This document shows positions 34,927-43,278 of a DNA stretch of 43,553 bases, in pieces. The notes under the pieces are model-generated. The model worked only from the letters and a program-made list of their open reading frames with translations, did no database searches and was not told where the DNA came from. The stretch spans positions 1-43,553 of the forward strand of contig JAISBB010000003.1 of NCBI GenBank assembly GCA_031266415.1. The letters are read 5' to 3'. A program made the translations under genes and the position numbers. The stretch is from Oscillospiraceae bacterium (GTDB taxonomy: Bacteria; Bacillota; Clostridia; Oscillospirales; Ruminococcaceae). The first letter of the stretch is position 1, and each line of letters opens with the position of its first letter.

Positions 34927-35526
34927 TCAAGGCATGCGTTGAACCACTATTTTATTTGTAGCATGGGTATGTTTAGGTACTCCCGGATGCTCTTCTTCAA
35001 AGGTATACGACTTGAATTGCAGAATATTCCAATCGGAATAAATCGTTTTAATTTCCTCGTCATCCGCCAATCCTATGGCAGTTGCCGCAATATCTGGGGA
35101 AGCGGGTACAACATTCGTGAAGAGTTGGATGATGTGTACGCCGCCAATTGAAGTGTTTTCTTTCGCCTTGCGCAACAAAGATTTCCATTCTGCTTTCTCA
35201 ACAAAATGTAAAGTACCAAACGAAAATATCAAATCATATAATTTTTCAAATCGGAATTGTCTTAAATCTTCCACCCAAGCGTTGACCGTTACTTTATTCT
35301 CGCTTGCAATGCTATTAAGTTTCGCAACGGCGTTTTCTGAGATATCAAATGCATCAATATTTTTATAGCCATTACTTGCCAAATACAAAGCGTCCTTTCC
35401 GGCTCCACAACCAATATCCAAAATATTCCACGCATGTTTAAATAAATTTTCATATTCAAGAATTGCCGGGTTTGGTTCTGGTTTAAATATGGGATTATTA
35501 TTTTTATCTAATCCTTTTATATCCAT
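34927..35526 (-). CDS. TehB-like class I SAM-dependent methyltransferase
   Basis: The 199-residue protein has the SAM-binding motif I ILDIGCGAGKDALYLASNGY (about 35-54), the acidic end of beta-2 (AFDISENAV) and the LIFSFGTLHFVE motif IV region. The overall pattern matches TehB-type methyltransferases associated with tellurite and selenite tolerance, but the real substrate is unknown. ATG at 35524-35526 has GAAAGGATG upstream. It precedes the broken regulator gene by 20 bases. Confidence 0.85.
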   Translation of the reverse strand: MDIKGLDKNNNPIFKPEPNPAILEYENLFKHAWNILDIGCGAGKDALYLASNGYKNIDAFDISENAVAKLNSIASENKVTVNAWVEDLRQFRFEKLYDLIFSFGTLHFVEKAEWKSLLRKAKENTSIGGVHIIQLFTNVVPASPDIAATAIGLADDEEIKTIYSDWNILQFKSYTFEEEHPGVPKHTHATNKIVVQRMP

Positions 35527-35753
35527 AGTAAATCATCCTTTCATGTGTACTAAAACCGCCCATTTGAGCAATTTCAGTGTATCAAAATTTATGCTTTGAT
35601 ATGGCTAAAGAGCGCGAGATTGATACAATCCAACGATTGCCCTTGCTATCGTTAAAAGATTCAGGGGCGGGTGCAACACAAATCATTCTGGCTGACATTT
35701 ACAAAATCGTCAAGAAACTTACGAGAGTGTATTGGTGAACCCAAATAAAAGCA
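35527..35753. other. Spacer between methyltransferase and Argonaute operon
   Basis: No convincing gene. On the plus strand a 45-codon frame from ATG at 35601 to TGA near 35738 (MAKEREIDTIQRLPLLSL start, ending KKLTRVYW) has no ribosome site and could be a remnant. Confidence 0.35.
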
Positions 35754-35879
35754 TTAACCGTATTTGGTATTGCGCACATTATTGCAATCATGATAATCTA
35801 TCAAACTGTCGGACCGGAAAGCATGATAAAGTCCAACGCCGCCAGATATAAGAGCGAGAATAAAGTGCAGCATTTCCAT
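35754..35879 (-). CDS. Putative 41-residue membrane peptide downstream of SIR2 gene
   Basis: The ATG at 35877-35879 lies one base after the TAA of the SIR2 gene, a spacing typical of translational coupling. The peptide begins with a hydrophobic segment (MLHFILALISGGVGLYHAF) and ends with a polar tail rich in Asp, Asn and His. A single membrane helix is plausible. It is short and lacks its own ribosome site, so it could be a chance frame or a remnant. Confidence 0.35.
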   Translation of the reverse strand: MEMLHFILALISGGVGLYHAFRSDSLIDYHDCNNVRNTKYG

Positions 35880-35880
35880 T

Positions 35881-36933
35881 TTACTGAAATATTGCGTCAT
35901 CATCAGGAATAAGACTCTCAATGCGTTCTTTTGTGAGCTCTGTCTCCAAAAACTGTTTTGCGGTCGATTTCGAATGATTAACTTGATTGCGATGGCTGTC
36001 ATCAAGCATTAGTTTTTCGAGAATGGCATCAATATAATCCTCTCTCGTATCAACGACAAGCAACTTGCAGTCTGAAGCCTTCAGTGCCTGCCCCAAAAGT
36101 CCATTGATATGGGAATCGCCAAAGCTGTATCCGATGACAATAATCAATTTGCATAAAAGCGAGTAATTTCGCAGTTCGTAAACATTAAAAAGGAATGGGT
36201 CAACAGACTGTAATTTTGCATCAGTTCCGAATATTAGCTCTGCATTTTCTTGTGGTGCATCATAACGAGTCAATACTCCAGTAGCGGTGTCTCGAATCCA
36301 ATCAATCGAGCCGTGTAACTTGTAGAGATAAATTCCAGCGTTAATGTTAGAAGTGTTGTTAAAGCGTTCAGAAGACCATTTACTGTCCTCGCCGAACCCA
36401 CACTCCAATTCATAATTATTCGGCCTTGCTTTTTCTAAACACTGGTCGTAGTTGAGCGAGAAGACTCTAATTGCTGCCTGAATGCTCTGTTGGAATTCAT
36501 AAAATTTTTTGTAGTACGAGACCCTCGCAATAGTATTGTTATGCAGTGTGACAAAATCGATGATTTTCTTGCTGAGCAATGCATCGAATTTACCAATATT
36601 CGAGAATTCATCACCTGCCAACTCAATGAGTTTTTCATTCCAACTGCCTATAAACGGGTAGATGGGATTGCGCTCTTTCTTATTAAGGTCACGCAATACA
36701 CCAACCAGACGTTCAATGTTTATATTATTATCGAACATTCCTTGTATACCGTCTGCATACAATATTGCGCTTTTGACATAGTAATACAAATTGCGAAACG
36801 GAATCCATTCATCATTAGTTTTGATAAGTGTCTCTATCTCGTCCATCATTTGTCTTGATGTCTTAATTTCGGCATCCATGCTGCATCCTGCTCCTATGAG
36901 GAATATTATCGAATCAGCTTTAATGAGTCCCAT
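35881..36933 (-). CDS. Stand-alone SIR2-domain protein, predicted NADase effector of the Argonaute system
   Basis: The 350-residue protein has the SIR2 Rossmann features: GAGCS at 14-18, FSLNYD with Asn161 and Asp163, YKLHGS with His207, and VIGYSFGDSHIN at 266-277. Defence proteins with these motifs, such as those of ThsA and Argonaute systems, hydrolyse NAD+ after activation and stop the infected cell. No APAZ-type extension is present; the tail after about 300 is short. It follows the Argonaute gene by 18 bases with GAGGT before the ATG, so the two form one operon. Role in defence is inferred from family and context. Confidence 0.88.
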   Translation of the reverse strand: MGLIKADSIIFLIGAGCSMDAEIKTSRQMMDEIETLIKTNDEWIPFRNLYYYVKSAILYADGIQGMFDNNINIERLVGVLRDLNKKERNPIYPFIGSWNEKLIELAGDEFSNIGKFDALLSKKIIDFVTLHNNTIARVSYYKKFYEFQQSIQAAIRVFSLNYDQCLEKARPNNYELECGFGEDSKWSSERFNNTSNINAGIYLYKLHGSIDWIRDTATGVLTRYDAPQENAELIFGTDAKLQSVDPFLFNVYELRNYSLLCKLIIVIGYSFGDSHINGLLGQALKASDCKLLVVDTREDYIDAILEKLMLDDSHRNQVNHSKSTAKQFLETELTKERIESLIPDDDAIFQ

Positions 36934-36951
36934 ATTTACTACCTCTGCACA

Positions 36952-38889
36952 TTATAGAAACCACGGAGTATTGAATTGTGAAAGCGTTTGTCCAATATTC
37001 TGCCCAGCATCTAATTTTCGGAATTCACGTATGAATCCAGCGATAAGCTCAGGGTAAAAAATAGAAATCGGTTCCAGCTTTGCATTAAAGCCTCTCCAGC
37101 TTGCACCCGCAAGATTAACAGCATCCTGCAAAAGTCGTATCGCTTTGGCGCTTTCGTTGCCACCATAGAAAAACTCTATATATGTCGGATTTGCAACACG
37201 TTTATTAAGATACTCTCGTCCGTGGCGTAACCCCTCAAACCAAATCAGGTATTCCCTTTCAGATAATTTCACAAACGATGATTCAAAAGGAACTTTTAAA
37301 TTATTATCTGCAAATCCGAAAAACTTGTTCTTGACATTAATCCGCATAACAGTGAAAGACACTTGCTGATGGTGTTCTCGAAGTCGGTCAATACTATTTT
37401 TTATGGACATCATCTCATCGTATCGCATGCGAAACGGAGTATGAATGACACAATCTGTTATTGTTTTCCCTTCATTAATCTGCGTCTCAATTTGTGAGAT
37501 AATGTTATTTTCCAAATCCTCATAGTACTTTTTTCGATTATCAGTATCGCATAGCACACCGAGGGATCTATAGACACCCGATGAGTCAAAACAAACTGAA
37601 TAAGCAAAATACTTCAGCACAGTAGTCGAACCATCGCTGTTTTTTCGCTTATCATGGGCCTGTCCTATACCAAAAATCAGGCAATTGTCGGTGCTTGGCT
37701 TTACAAGCCACGGAATACCGCCCATCTTAGAGAATACTTGTAACCCAATGCCGGAAATAGCCCACTTTAAACCTTCTGAAGCAACTATTCTATCATTAAG
37801 AACAACCTGTAATGGAATGCCCAAAGAGAAGAATGCCATTTTCGCCTTTGCATAATTGTCCGAACGATTATTAATGTGAGAATAGGAATCAATGAACAGT
37901 CCAATAATCTGTTTTTGTGGGTTCTCCGAAACTATATTTTTAAGCTCTGAAATCAGAGTATCCGAGACATTATCTCCGGAATCGAAATCCACAATGATAC
38001 TTTTCACATTACCGGTATTGATGTCACAATTAAACCACTCTTTCATTCCTGAAAAAGTTGCCGGGTACCCTTTGCCTGTCATTGCTCGATATAACTCATT
38101 TCCAGATGTCTTTTCTGTATTCTTGAAGACAAATACGAATATCGGTTCTTTGGGGGGAGGCGCGTAGGGGTGTGTTTTGATACCACGAATTTTATCGTAG
38201 TCTTCATGGCCATCTCCAAAAATGTAAGTGCGTCCGTTCAATTCTTGCGAATCAAGACTGACAAAAGACGACTGTATTTGATACGTTTGACCGTCAATAT
38301 CTAAGACAGCAAGAGTTGCAAACGTACCGCGGATGAAAGCAGTAATATAATTCAACTTATCAAGGTATGAGTTGGCATTAGACTTGCCGACACGATCAAT
38401 GCTAAAACTCAGCTGCTGAATCCGTTTGCTAAAAGGTACTCCATGTTTTTTCCTGAAGGAAAACTCCAGAAGAAAGCCGTACTGCTGCGTGATTCCCAAA
38501 TAGTAGGGTGATGCTTTCACAACTCTTTGACCTTCGGGGAAATTCTCAACCACAAACGAAACAAAACCGTCATATTTATCAACAACGTCAGCTTCAATTT
38601 TGTTTTCGTCTATGGCCTGAAAAATCAGATATTTGAACTGATACCAAATGATAGATTTCATCAAACGAGGATTCTCGTTTGCTTGAAAAGAATAGGGAGA
38701 TGAATCTTCGAACGGAGAAAGTGAAATACGATAGGTATCGTAGGTCGCATTGTCACGGGCATTTTCAAATATGGGCAACTTCGCCACAAAGTAACCGTCT
38801 TCACGTTTCTCGCCGTTAAATTTTCTTCGAAACACAGGCACCACGAAAGCAGATGTTTCAAATGGGAGAAAGTTCAAATCTATTTTCAT
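36952..38889 (-). CDS. Long prokaryotic Argonaute (long-B-like), predicted catalytically inactive
   Basis: The 645-residue protein has N-terminal and linker domains (1-260) with FSKRIQQLSFSIDR, SYLDKLNYI and the GIKTHPYAPPPKEP block. The MID domain (about 290-400) keeps Y346, K350, Q361 and K388, with spacing that fits the guide 5'-phosphate pocket, and ends in SKMGGIPWLV. In the PIWI domain (400-645) the first catalytic Asp position reads FGIGQAH (406-412). The third-strand motif reads VIHTPFRM, and the terminal motif ANPTYIEFFYG has no acidic residue or His in the usual place. It should bind guide and target without cutting. Start ATG 38887-38889 has AGAGGTGACT upstream. Confidence 0.88.
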   Translation of the reverse strand: MKIDLNFLPFETSAFVVPVFRRKFNGEKREDGYFVAKLPIFENARDNATYDTYRISLSPFEDSSPYSFQANENPRLMKSIIWYQFKYLIFQAIDENKIEADVVDKYDGFVSFVVENFPEGQRVVKASPYYLGITQQYGFLLEFSFRKKHGVPFSKRIQQLSFSIDRVGKSNANSYLDKLNYITAFIRGTFATLAVLDIDGQTYQIQSSFVSLDSQELNGRTYIFGDGHEDYDKIRGIKTHPYAPPPKEPIFVFVFKNTEKTSGNELYRAMTGKGYPATFSGMKEWFNCDINTGNVKSIIVDFDSGDNVSDTLISELKNIVSENPQKQIIGLFIDSYSHINNRSDNYAKAKMAFFSLGIPLQVVLNDRIVASEGLKWAISGIGLQVFSKMGGIPWLVKPSTDNCLIFGIGQAHDKRKNSDGSTTVLKYFAYSVCFDSSGVYRSLGVLCDTDNRKKYYEDLENNIISQIETQINEGKTITDCVIHTPFRMRYDEMMSIKNSIDRLREHHQQVSFTVMRINVKNKFFGFADNNLKVPFESSFVKLSEREYLIWFEGLRHGREYLNKRVANPTYIEFFYGGNESAKAIRLLQDAVNLAGASWRGFNAKLEPISIFYPELIAGFIREFRKLDAGQNIGQTLSQFNTPWFL

Positions 38890-39201
38890 AGTCACCTCTA
38901 TTAAACAAAGCCTTCGCCAAATTTACGCTCACAATTTACACCGCCTCATAAACCTTATCAGTTTTTTCTTCATTTCGGAAAGCGTATGTCGCCATGCTTT
39001 ATAACCTCTCATTAGCGGAAAGCCCTGTCAATTCACAGCACCGTATCCATTCCTTTCAAATTATACTCCTCAAATCTCATCAGTGGGAAACTCTTTATAT
39101 GAGGTACCTGCAAAAATGAGATTCCGAAATGAGAGACTACGCCCTTGTGCGGAATATCCCCTACGCCTTTCTGGATGATATACTATCACCGAAGGAGGAA
39201 C
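38890..39201. promoter_or_regulatory. Leader region of the Argonaute operon with a short upstream frame
   Basis: No full gene. On the minus strand a 19-codon frame (ATG 38993-38995 to TAA 38936-38938, MATYAFRNEEKTDKVYEAV) has its own GAGAGG ribosome site and ends about 46 bases before the Argonaute ATG. A TTGACA lies upstream near 39020-39030, but no well-spaced -10 box was found. The boundary to GC-rich DNA falls near 39100. Confidence 0.45.
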
Positions 39202-39207
39202 ATGTTT

Positions 39208-39633
39208 ATGGAGATAGTTTACGTTCTTTCCAATCCCGGCATGTCAGGGTTGCTCAAGATTGGAATGACGGACAAGAAGGATATCGTCTTACGAATGAAA
39301 GAGCTTTATACGACAGGCGTTCCGTTTCCGTTCGACTGCGTGTACGCCTGCATAGTCGAAAACAACGAGAAGGTCGAGAGGTTTATGCACGAGAAGTTCG
39401 CCAAGCAGAGACCGAACCGAGGCCGTGAGTTCTTCAAGCTGAAGCCCGAACGGGCAATAAAGGCTCTGAAGCCGTATGAGATCAAGGATGTCACTCCCGG
39501 CTTCCGTGAAGAGTTTGACTCTCCGCTCACCGATGCGGAAAGGGATGCAAGGAGAACGGCCCGTCGTGAAGCCGAGAAGCTCGATCCGGCGGTCGCGGAA
39601 GCGAAAGATCTGCATTTGAAAATTGGTGTCTGA
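39208..39633 (+). CDS. T5orf172 / GIY-YIG-superfamily domain protein
   Basis: The 141-residue protein starts EIVYVLSNPGMSGLLKIGMT, the hallmark of T5orf172 domains, which belong to the GIY-YIG nuclease superfamily. It continues with RMKELYTTGVPFPF and VERFMHEKFAKQRPNRGREFFKL. Such genes are common in phages and mobile elements; function is mostly unknown. ATG at 39208 gives AGGAGG nine bases of spacing; an in-frame ATG at 39202 is the alternative. Codon use is GC-rich, matching the recombinase genes it faces. Confidence 0.85.
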   Translation: MEIVYVLSNPGMSGLLKIGMTDKKDIVLRMKELYTTGVPFPFDCVYACIVENNEKVERFMHEKFAKQRPNRGREFFKLKPERAIKALKPYEIKDVTPGFREEFDSPLTDAERDARRTARREAEKLDPAVAEAKDLHLKIGV

Positions 39634-39647
39634 ATGCGATGTGCCCG

Positions 39648-39672
39648 ATAAAAAAAGGTGCCTCACACCTTT
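39648..39672 (-). terminator. Intrinsic terminator overlapping the recombinase stop codon
   Basis: AAAGGTG (39654-39660) and CACCTTT (39666-39672) form a 7-bp stem around a 5-base loop. On the minus strand it is followed by a T7 run. The stem contains the last codons of the first recombinase gene. Confidence 0.85.
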
Positions 39673-41240
39673 ATGACGGAGCCGTCTTTGAATGTGAAGC
39701 GAATGTCGTCTTTGGAAAAGACGGTGACCTTCTCGACGAGGGCATGCCATAGCCTCACGTCGAATTCGGCGATGATGGAATCCTGACGGCGAAGCTCCGC
39801 GAGAAACGCGTGTATCTTGCTTGTCCGCGCCTTCCTCTCAAGGAGCAGGGACTCGACTTCTTCAAACCTTGTCTTTGCGGCATTGAAGCGCTCTACGAGC
39901 GCATCGTAGCGGCGGCTGTACTCGCTTTGGTCCTGCGCGGTGCGGGCGTTTTCCTCCACACACTTCTTGAGCATTTCGCCGACCACGTCCATCTCGTCTT
40001 TCAGGCTCGCAGCCTCTGCATCGAGCGCCGCAGTGTCGAGGAGCATTCCTATCGTCTCCTCCACGTCCGCGAGGACAGAGGCTTTGTCTGCGATGAGCTT
40101 GTTTACCGCAGAGATGAACTGCCGATTGATGTCATCTTCATACAGGTGAGGCGTGGCGCAGCGCTGCTCGCCCTTGAACTTGTCGTTGCACTGGTAGACG
40201 GTACGGCTGTACTCGTCGGTCGAGTGCCACCTCTTCGCGCCGTAAAACGCGCCGCACTCGCCACAGACGATGCGGCCGGAGAAAGGCCCGGCCCCGCTGT
40301 GTCGGCCCGGTGATTCCTTGCGCCGCATCATCTCCTGCTGCACAAGATCCCACGTCTCTGAATCGATGATGGCGGGATGGCTGTCCTCGACGTAGTATTG
40401 CGGGACCTCGCCCTCGTTGGCTTTTATCCTCTTCGTCAAAAAGTCCACCGTGAAACTCTTTTGCAGCCTTGCGTCGCCTTTGTACTTCTCGTTGGTGAGG
40501 ATGCTTTTCACGGTGCCTGAGTGCCACCGGGCACCGCCGCCGGGCGTGGGGATGCCCATCTCCGTCAGGCGCGTGGCGATTGAGTGCGGGGTGCCGCCTT
40601 CAAGGAACAGCCGGTAGATGAGCCTGACCGTGCCCGCCTCGCCCTCGTTGATGGCGGGCAGCTTGTCTGCTCCCTTGTCGTAGCCGAGGAAGCGCTTGTA
40701 GGGAAGCGACACCTTGCCGTCGGCCATGCGCTTGCGCTGCCCCCATGTGACGTTCTCGGAAATGGAGCGGCTCTCTTCCTGTGCGAGCGATGACATTATC
40801 GTGATGAGCAGCTCGCCTTTGGAGTCGAGCGTGTAGATGCTCTCCTTCTCAAAGTAGACCTCCACGCCTTTCTCCTTAAGCTTTCTCACGGTGACGAGGC
40901 TGTCGACGGTGTTCCTCGCAAAACGGCTGACCGATTTTGTCACGATGAGGTCGATCTTGCCCGCGAGGGCGTCTCCTACCATTTCGTTGAAACCGTCGCG
41001 GCGCTTGATGCTTGTCGCCGATATGCCCTCGTCGGTGTAAATGCCCACGAACTCCCATCCGTCGTGTTCTTTGATGTAGCGGGTGTAATAGTCGACCTGA
41101 GCCTCGTAGCTCGTCAGTTGCTCTTCGCTGTCGGTGGAGACCCTCGCGTATGCCGCGACACGGCGCTTTGCCGCGCCAAAAGCCCCGGTATGCATAGCCA
41201 CCGCGTGGGCGGTGGCGGGTATCATGGTGACGTTAGGCAT
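39663..41240 (-). CDS. Large serine recombinase 1
   Basis: The 525-residue recombinase has an N-terminal resolvase catalytic domain with YARVSTDSEEQ (nucleophile Ser35), VTKSVSRFARNTVDSL and SLAQEESRSISENV. A recombinase domain (about 200-290), a zinc ribbon (CGECGAFYG with CNDKFKGEQRC) and a C-terminal coiled coil (about 390-480) follow, as in phage and conjugative-element integrases. ATG at 41238-41240 is chosen for the GGTGAT site upstream; a TTG two codons earlier is possible. It overlaps the preceding recombinase gene by eight bases. Probably integrates or excises the surrounding element. Confidence 0.93.
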   Translation of the reverse strand: MPNVTMIPATAHAVAMHTGAFGAAKRRVAAYARVSTDSEEQLTSYEAQVDYYTRYIKEHDGWEFVGIYTDEGISATSIKRRDGFNEMVGDALAGKIDLIVTKSVSRFARNTVDSLVTVRKLKEKGVEVYFEKESIYTLDSKGELLITIMSSLAQEESRSISENVTWGQRKRMADGKVSLPYKRFLGYDKGADKLPAINEGEAGTVRLIYRLFLEGGTPHSIATRLTEMGIPTPGGGARWHSGTVKSILTNEKYKGDARLQKSFTVDFLTKRIKANEGEVPQYYVEDSHPAIIDSETWDLVQQEMMRRKESPGRHSGAGPFSGRIVCGECGAFYGAKRWHSTDEYSRTVYQCNDKFKGEQRCATPHLYEDDINRQFISAVNKLIADKASVLADVEETIGMLLDTAALDAEAASLKDEMDVVGEMLKKCVEENARTAQDQSEYSRRYDALVERFNAAKTRFEEVESLLLERKARTSKIHAFLAELRRQDSIIAEFDVRLWHALVEKVTVFSKDDIRFTFKDGSVIKV

Positions 41241-42525
41241 TCCCAATCACCGCCAATCTCCTCTCGCGGGCCGCAAGGCGCATCTCCTTCGTCCAACTCT
41301 CCCTTCGTGATGGAGGCTTCCAGACAAGGGCGACCTCGCTGCCGTCCTTCATCACAAAGACGAGCCTGCAGGCTTCAGGCACTATGACTTTTTCAACCCG
41401 TTCCTCAAAGGCATCGGCATCGAACCCATCCGTGCCGAGCGCCTCTGCCGCCTTGCCCTGAAGCACACTCTCCCTGATTTTGACCGACGGGCAGACATGC
41501 GCCCCCTCGTTAAGGTAGGTTGAGCACTGCCATGCTGCGATGCCGTGTGTGATTTTGCGCTTGTAGGATTTGCCGCAGGCCGCGCAGACGACCTTCGAGC
41601 TGAACGGATAACGCGCGAGGTATTCCATATCCGAAACCCGGCGGCTTTCCATGATTGCCTGTGCTCTCTTGAAGGTTTCCATGTCGATGATTGCGGGATG
41701 GGTGTTCTCGGCATAGTACTTCGGCATCTCGCCTCTGTTGATGCGCCTGAGCTTGCTCAGGTGGTCGACCGTATAGGCTTTCTGCAGAAGGGAGTTTCCC
41801 GTGAACTTCTCGTTTTTGATGAGTGCGGCAACGCGGTCGGCAGTCCAGACGCCGCCGAAAACAGTCGGCACGTTCATGGCACGGAGCTTGTCCGCGATTT
41901 TCTTGCTGCCCATGCCGGAGAGGTAATCCGCAAATATCATGCGCACGATTTTCGCTTCCTCTTCACAGATGACGAGTCTGCCTTCGAAGTAGCGGTAGCC
42001 GAACATAGTGAACAGGCCAACGGGCTCGCCGCGCTCGAAGCGCTCCCGAATCCTCCACAGGCAGTTCTCGCTTGCCGAGCGGCTTTCCTCTTGGGCATAA
42101 GACGCGAGGATGGTGAGCATGAGCTCACCGTCGGCTGTGAGCGTGTCGATGCTTTGTTCCTCGAACCGAACCCCGATGCCGAGCGCCTTGAGCTCGCGCA
42201 CGGTCTTAAGCAGCGTGACCGTGTTTCTGGCGAAACGGCTGATAGACTTGGTTATCACCATGTCAATATGCCCCGCCCTGCAATCACCCAGCATCCGGCT
42301 GAACTCCGCACGGCTGTCTTTCGTTCCCGTGACGGCCTCATCCGCATATACGCCGACGTAGGCCCACTCGGGGTTTTTCTGTATCAGTGCGCTGTAGTAG
42401 CTGACCTGTGCCGAGAGCGAGTGCAGCATCGCGTCATTGCCGCTCGACACCCGTGCGTAGGCGCAGACCCTTTTCCGCTTCGGAAAGCATGGCGTCATGC
42501 CTTCTATCCTTGTGATCTTCCTCAA
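41233..42525 (-). CDS. Large serine recombinase 2
   Basis: The 430-residue protein has YARVSSGNDAM (nucleophile Ser27), ITKSISRFARNTVTLLKTV and SYAQEESRSASENCLW, then the recombinase domain and a zinc ribbon (CAACGKSYK with CSTYLNEGAHVC). It lacks the long coiled coil of its neighbour. The start is TTG at 42523-42525 with GGAGG nine bases upstream. The two recombinases share domain order but are clearly different, so they likely act as a pair rather than being a recent duplicate. Confidence 0.92.
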   Translation of the reverse strand: MRKITRIEGMTPCFPKRKRVCAYARVSSGNDAMLHSLSAQVSYYSALIQKNPEWAYVGVYADEAVTGTKDSRAEFSRMLGDCRAGHIDMVITKSISRFARNTVTLLKTVRELKALGIGVRFEEQSIDTLTADGELMLTILASYAQEESRSASENCLWRIRERFERGEPVGLFTMFGYRYFEGRLVICEEEAKIVRMIFADYLSGMGSKKIADKLRAMNVPTVFGGVWTADRVAALIKNEKFTGNSLLQKAYTVDHLSKLRRINRGEMPKYYAENTHPAIIDMETFKRAQAIMESRRVSDMEYLARYPFSSKVVCAACGKSYKRKITHGIAAWQCSTYLNEGAHVCPSVKIRESVLQGKAAEALGTDGFDADAFEERVEKVIVPEACRLVFVMKDGSEVALVWKPPSRRESWTKEMRLAARERRLAVIGNA

Positions 42526-42529
42526 GTCC

Positions 42530-42748
42530 TCAGACCTCCTTCTCCCTTACATACATCACTCTGGAGGGCTGTGAAGTCAAGGGATTCTGAGGATAAAGAG
42601 AGCCTATGGCTGGGCTATATTTGTCACGCAAGCCCGCGTCCGCTTGGGCGAGCTCATTGTCTGTCAAAAGACCCTTTGCACTCATCGCGCGCAGCACTGA
42701 CATGGCGGACTGATAGCGCCGCTCCCGCTCGAACTGCCCTGCGGTCAT
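42530..42748 (-). CDS. SHOCT-like small protein of the recombinase operon
   Basis: The 72-residue protein contains YQSAMSVLRAMSAKGLLTDNE, a SHOCT-like short helical motif (K-GLLT-eEf), followed by a flexible tail. Small proteins of this type commonly accompany clostridial serine recombinase pairs; the function is unknown. Its ATG overlaps the preceding stop (ATGA), and its own last codons carry the ribosome site for recombinase 2. Confidence 0.75.
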   Translation of the reverse strand: MTAGQFERERRYQSAMSVLRAMSAKGLLTDNELAQADAGLRDKYSPAIGSLYPQNPLTSQPSRVMYVREKEV

Positions 42749-43143
42749 CTGCCGTCACCGAAGCGGTCTTTGATATAGCAGCCGTGCGAGCAGTACTTGC
42801 GGTTCTTGTTCCCGTAGCTCTCAAAGGGCTTTCCGCAGCCCGCGCAGACGAGCTTGTATACGGCCTTCTTGTTGAGTCGCTCCGGATGTTCCCTCCACCA
42901 CGCCATACGACAGGTGTCCGAACAGAACCGCTTCTCTTTGCGACCGACGGTTTGGTTGACGGGCTTTCCGCAATGGGCACAAGCGCCGCTCCCGGCCCCT
43001 ATGGCCGCCACACCGCCGAGGTCGTTGCGCTGGCAGTATGATTTGACGGTATTGGCGGACAGGCCGAGGACAGACGCTATCTGGGCATAGCTCATCCCTT
43101 CGCGGCGCATCCTTGGTATCTCGTCTTTCTGTAGTCTGGGCAT
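42745..43143 (-). CDS. Helix-turn-helix and double zinc-finger regulator of the recombinase operon
   Basis: The 132-residue protein starts with an HTH (about 5-40, MSYAQIASVLGLSANTVKSY), like sigma region 4 or resolvase HTHs. Two treble-clef zinc motifs follow: CAHCGKPV with FCSDTCRMAWW, and CAGCGKPF with YCSHGCYIKDRF. It probably binds element DNA as a regulator or recombination accessory factor. ATG at 43141-43143 has a consensus AGGAGG. It is the first gene of a four-gene overlapping operon. Confidence 0.85.
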   Translation of the reverse strand: MPRLQKDEIPRMRREGMSYAQIASVLGLSANTVKSYCQRNDLGGVAAIGAGSGACAHCGKPVNQTVGRKEKRFCSDTCRMAWWREHPERLNKKAVYKLVCAGCGKPFESYGNKNRKYCSHGCYIKDRFGDGR

Positions 43144-43164
43144 ACGGCCACCTCCTACCGATAA

Positions 43165-43186
43165 ACGAAAAAACGCGGGCGCGCGT
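43165..43186 (-). terminator. Terminator-like hairpin in the leader of the recombinase operon
   Basis: ACGCG (43173-43177) and CGCGT (43182-43186) form a GC-rich stem followed on the minus strand by T6, about 30 bases before the first gene of the operon. It has the form of an attenuator. Confidence 0.45.
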
Positions 43187-43278
43187 ACCTACTGAAACAA
43201 AATTCAGCAATGTGTTATAGGAGACTCCTGTCGATGTGTAATAGTTGCCGACCTCTCTCCGAGACGACAAAAAGAGTG

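Noticed and set aside
36952..38889. Short Argonaute (SPARSA-type) assignment
   Set aside because: The protein is about 645 residues with N-terminal and linker domains ahead of MID-PIWI, and the SIR2 partner has no APAZ-like extension.
41545..43041. 498-codon open frame on the plus strand
   Set aside because: It is antisense to recombinase 2 and the following small genes. GC-rich codon use keeps the opposite frame open; it has no ribosome site or recognisable domain, and the minus-strand genes are clear.
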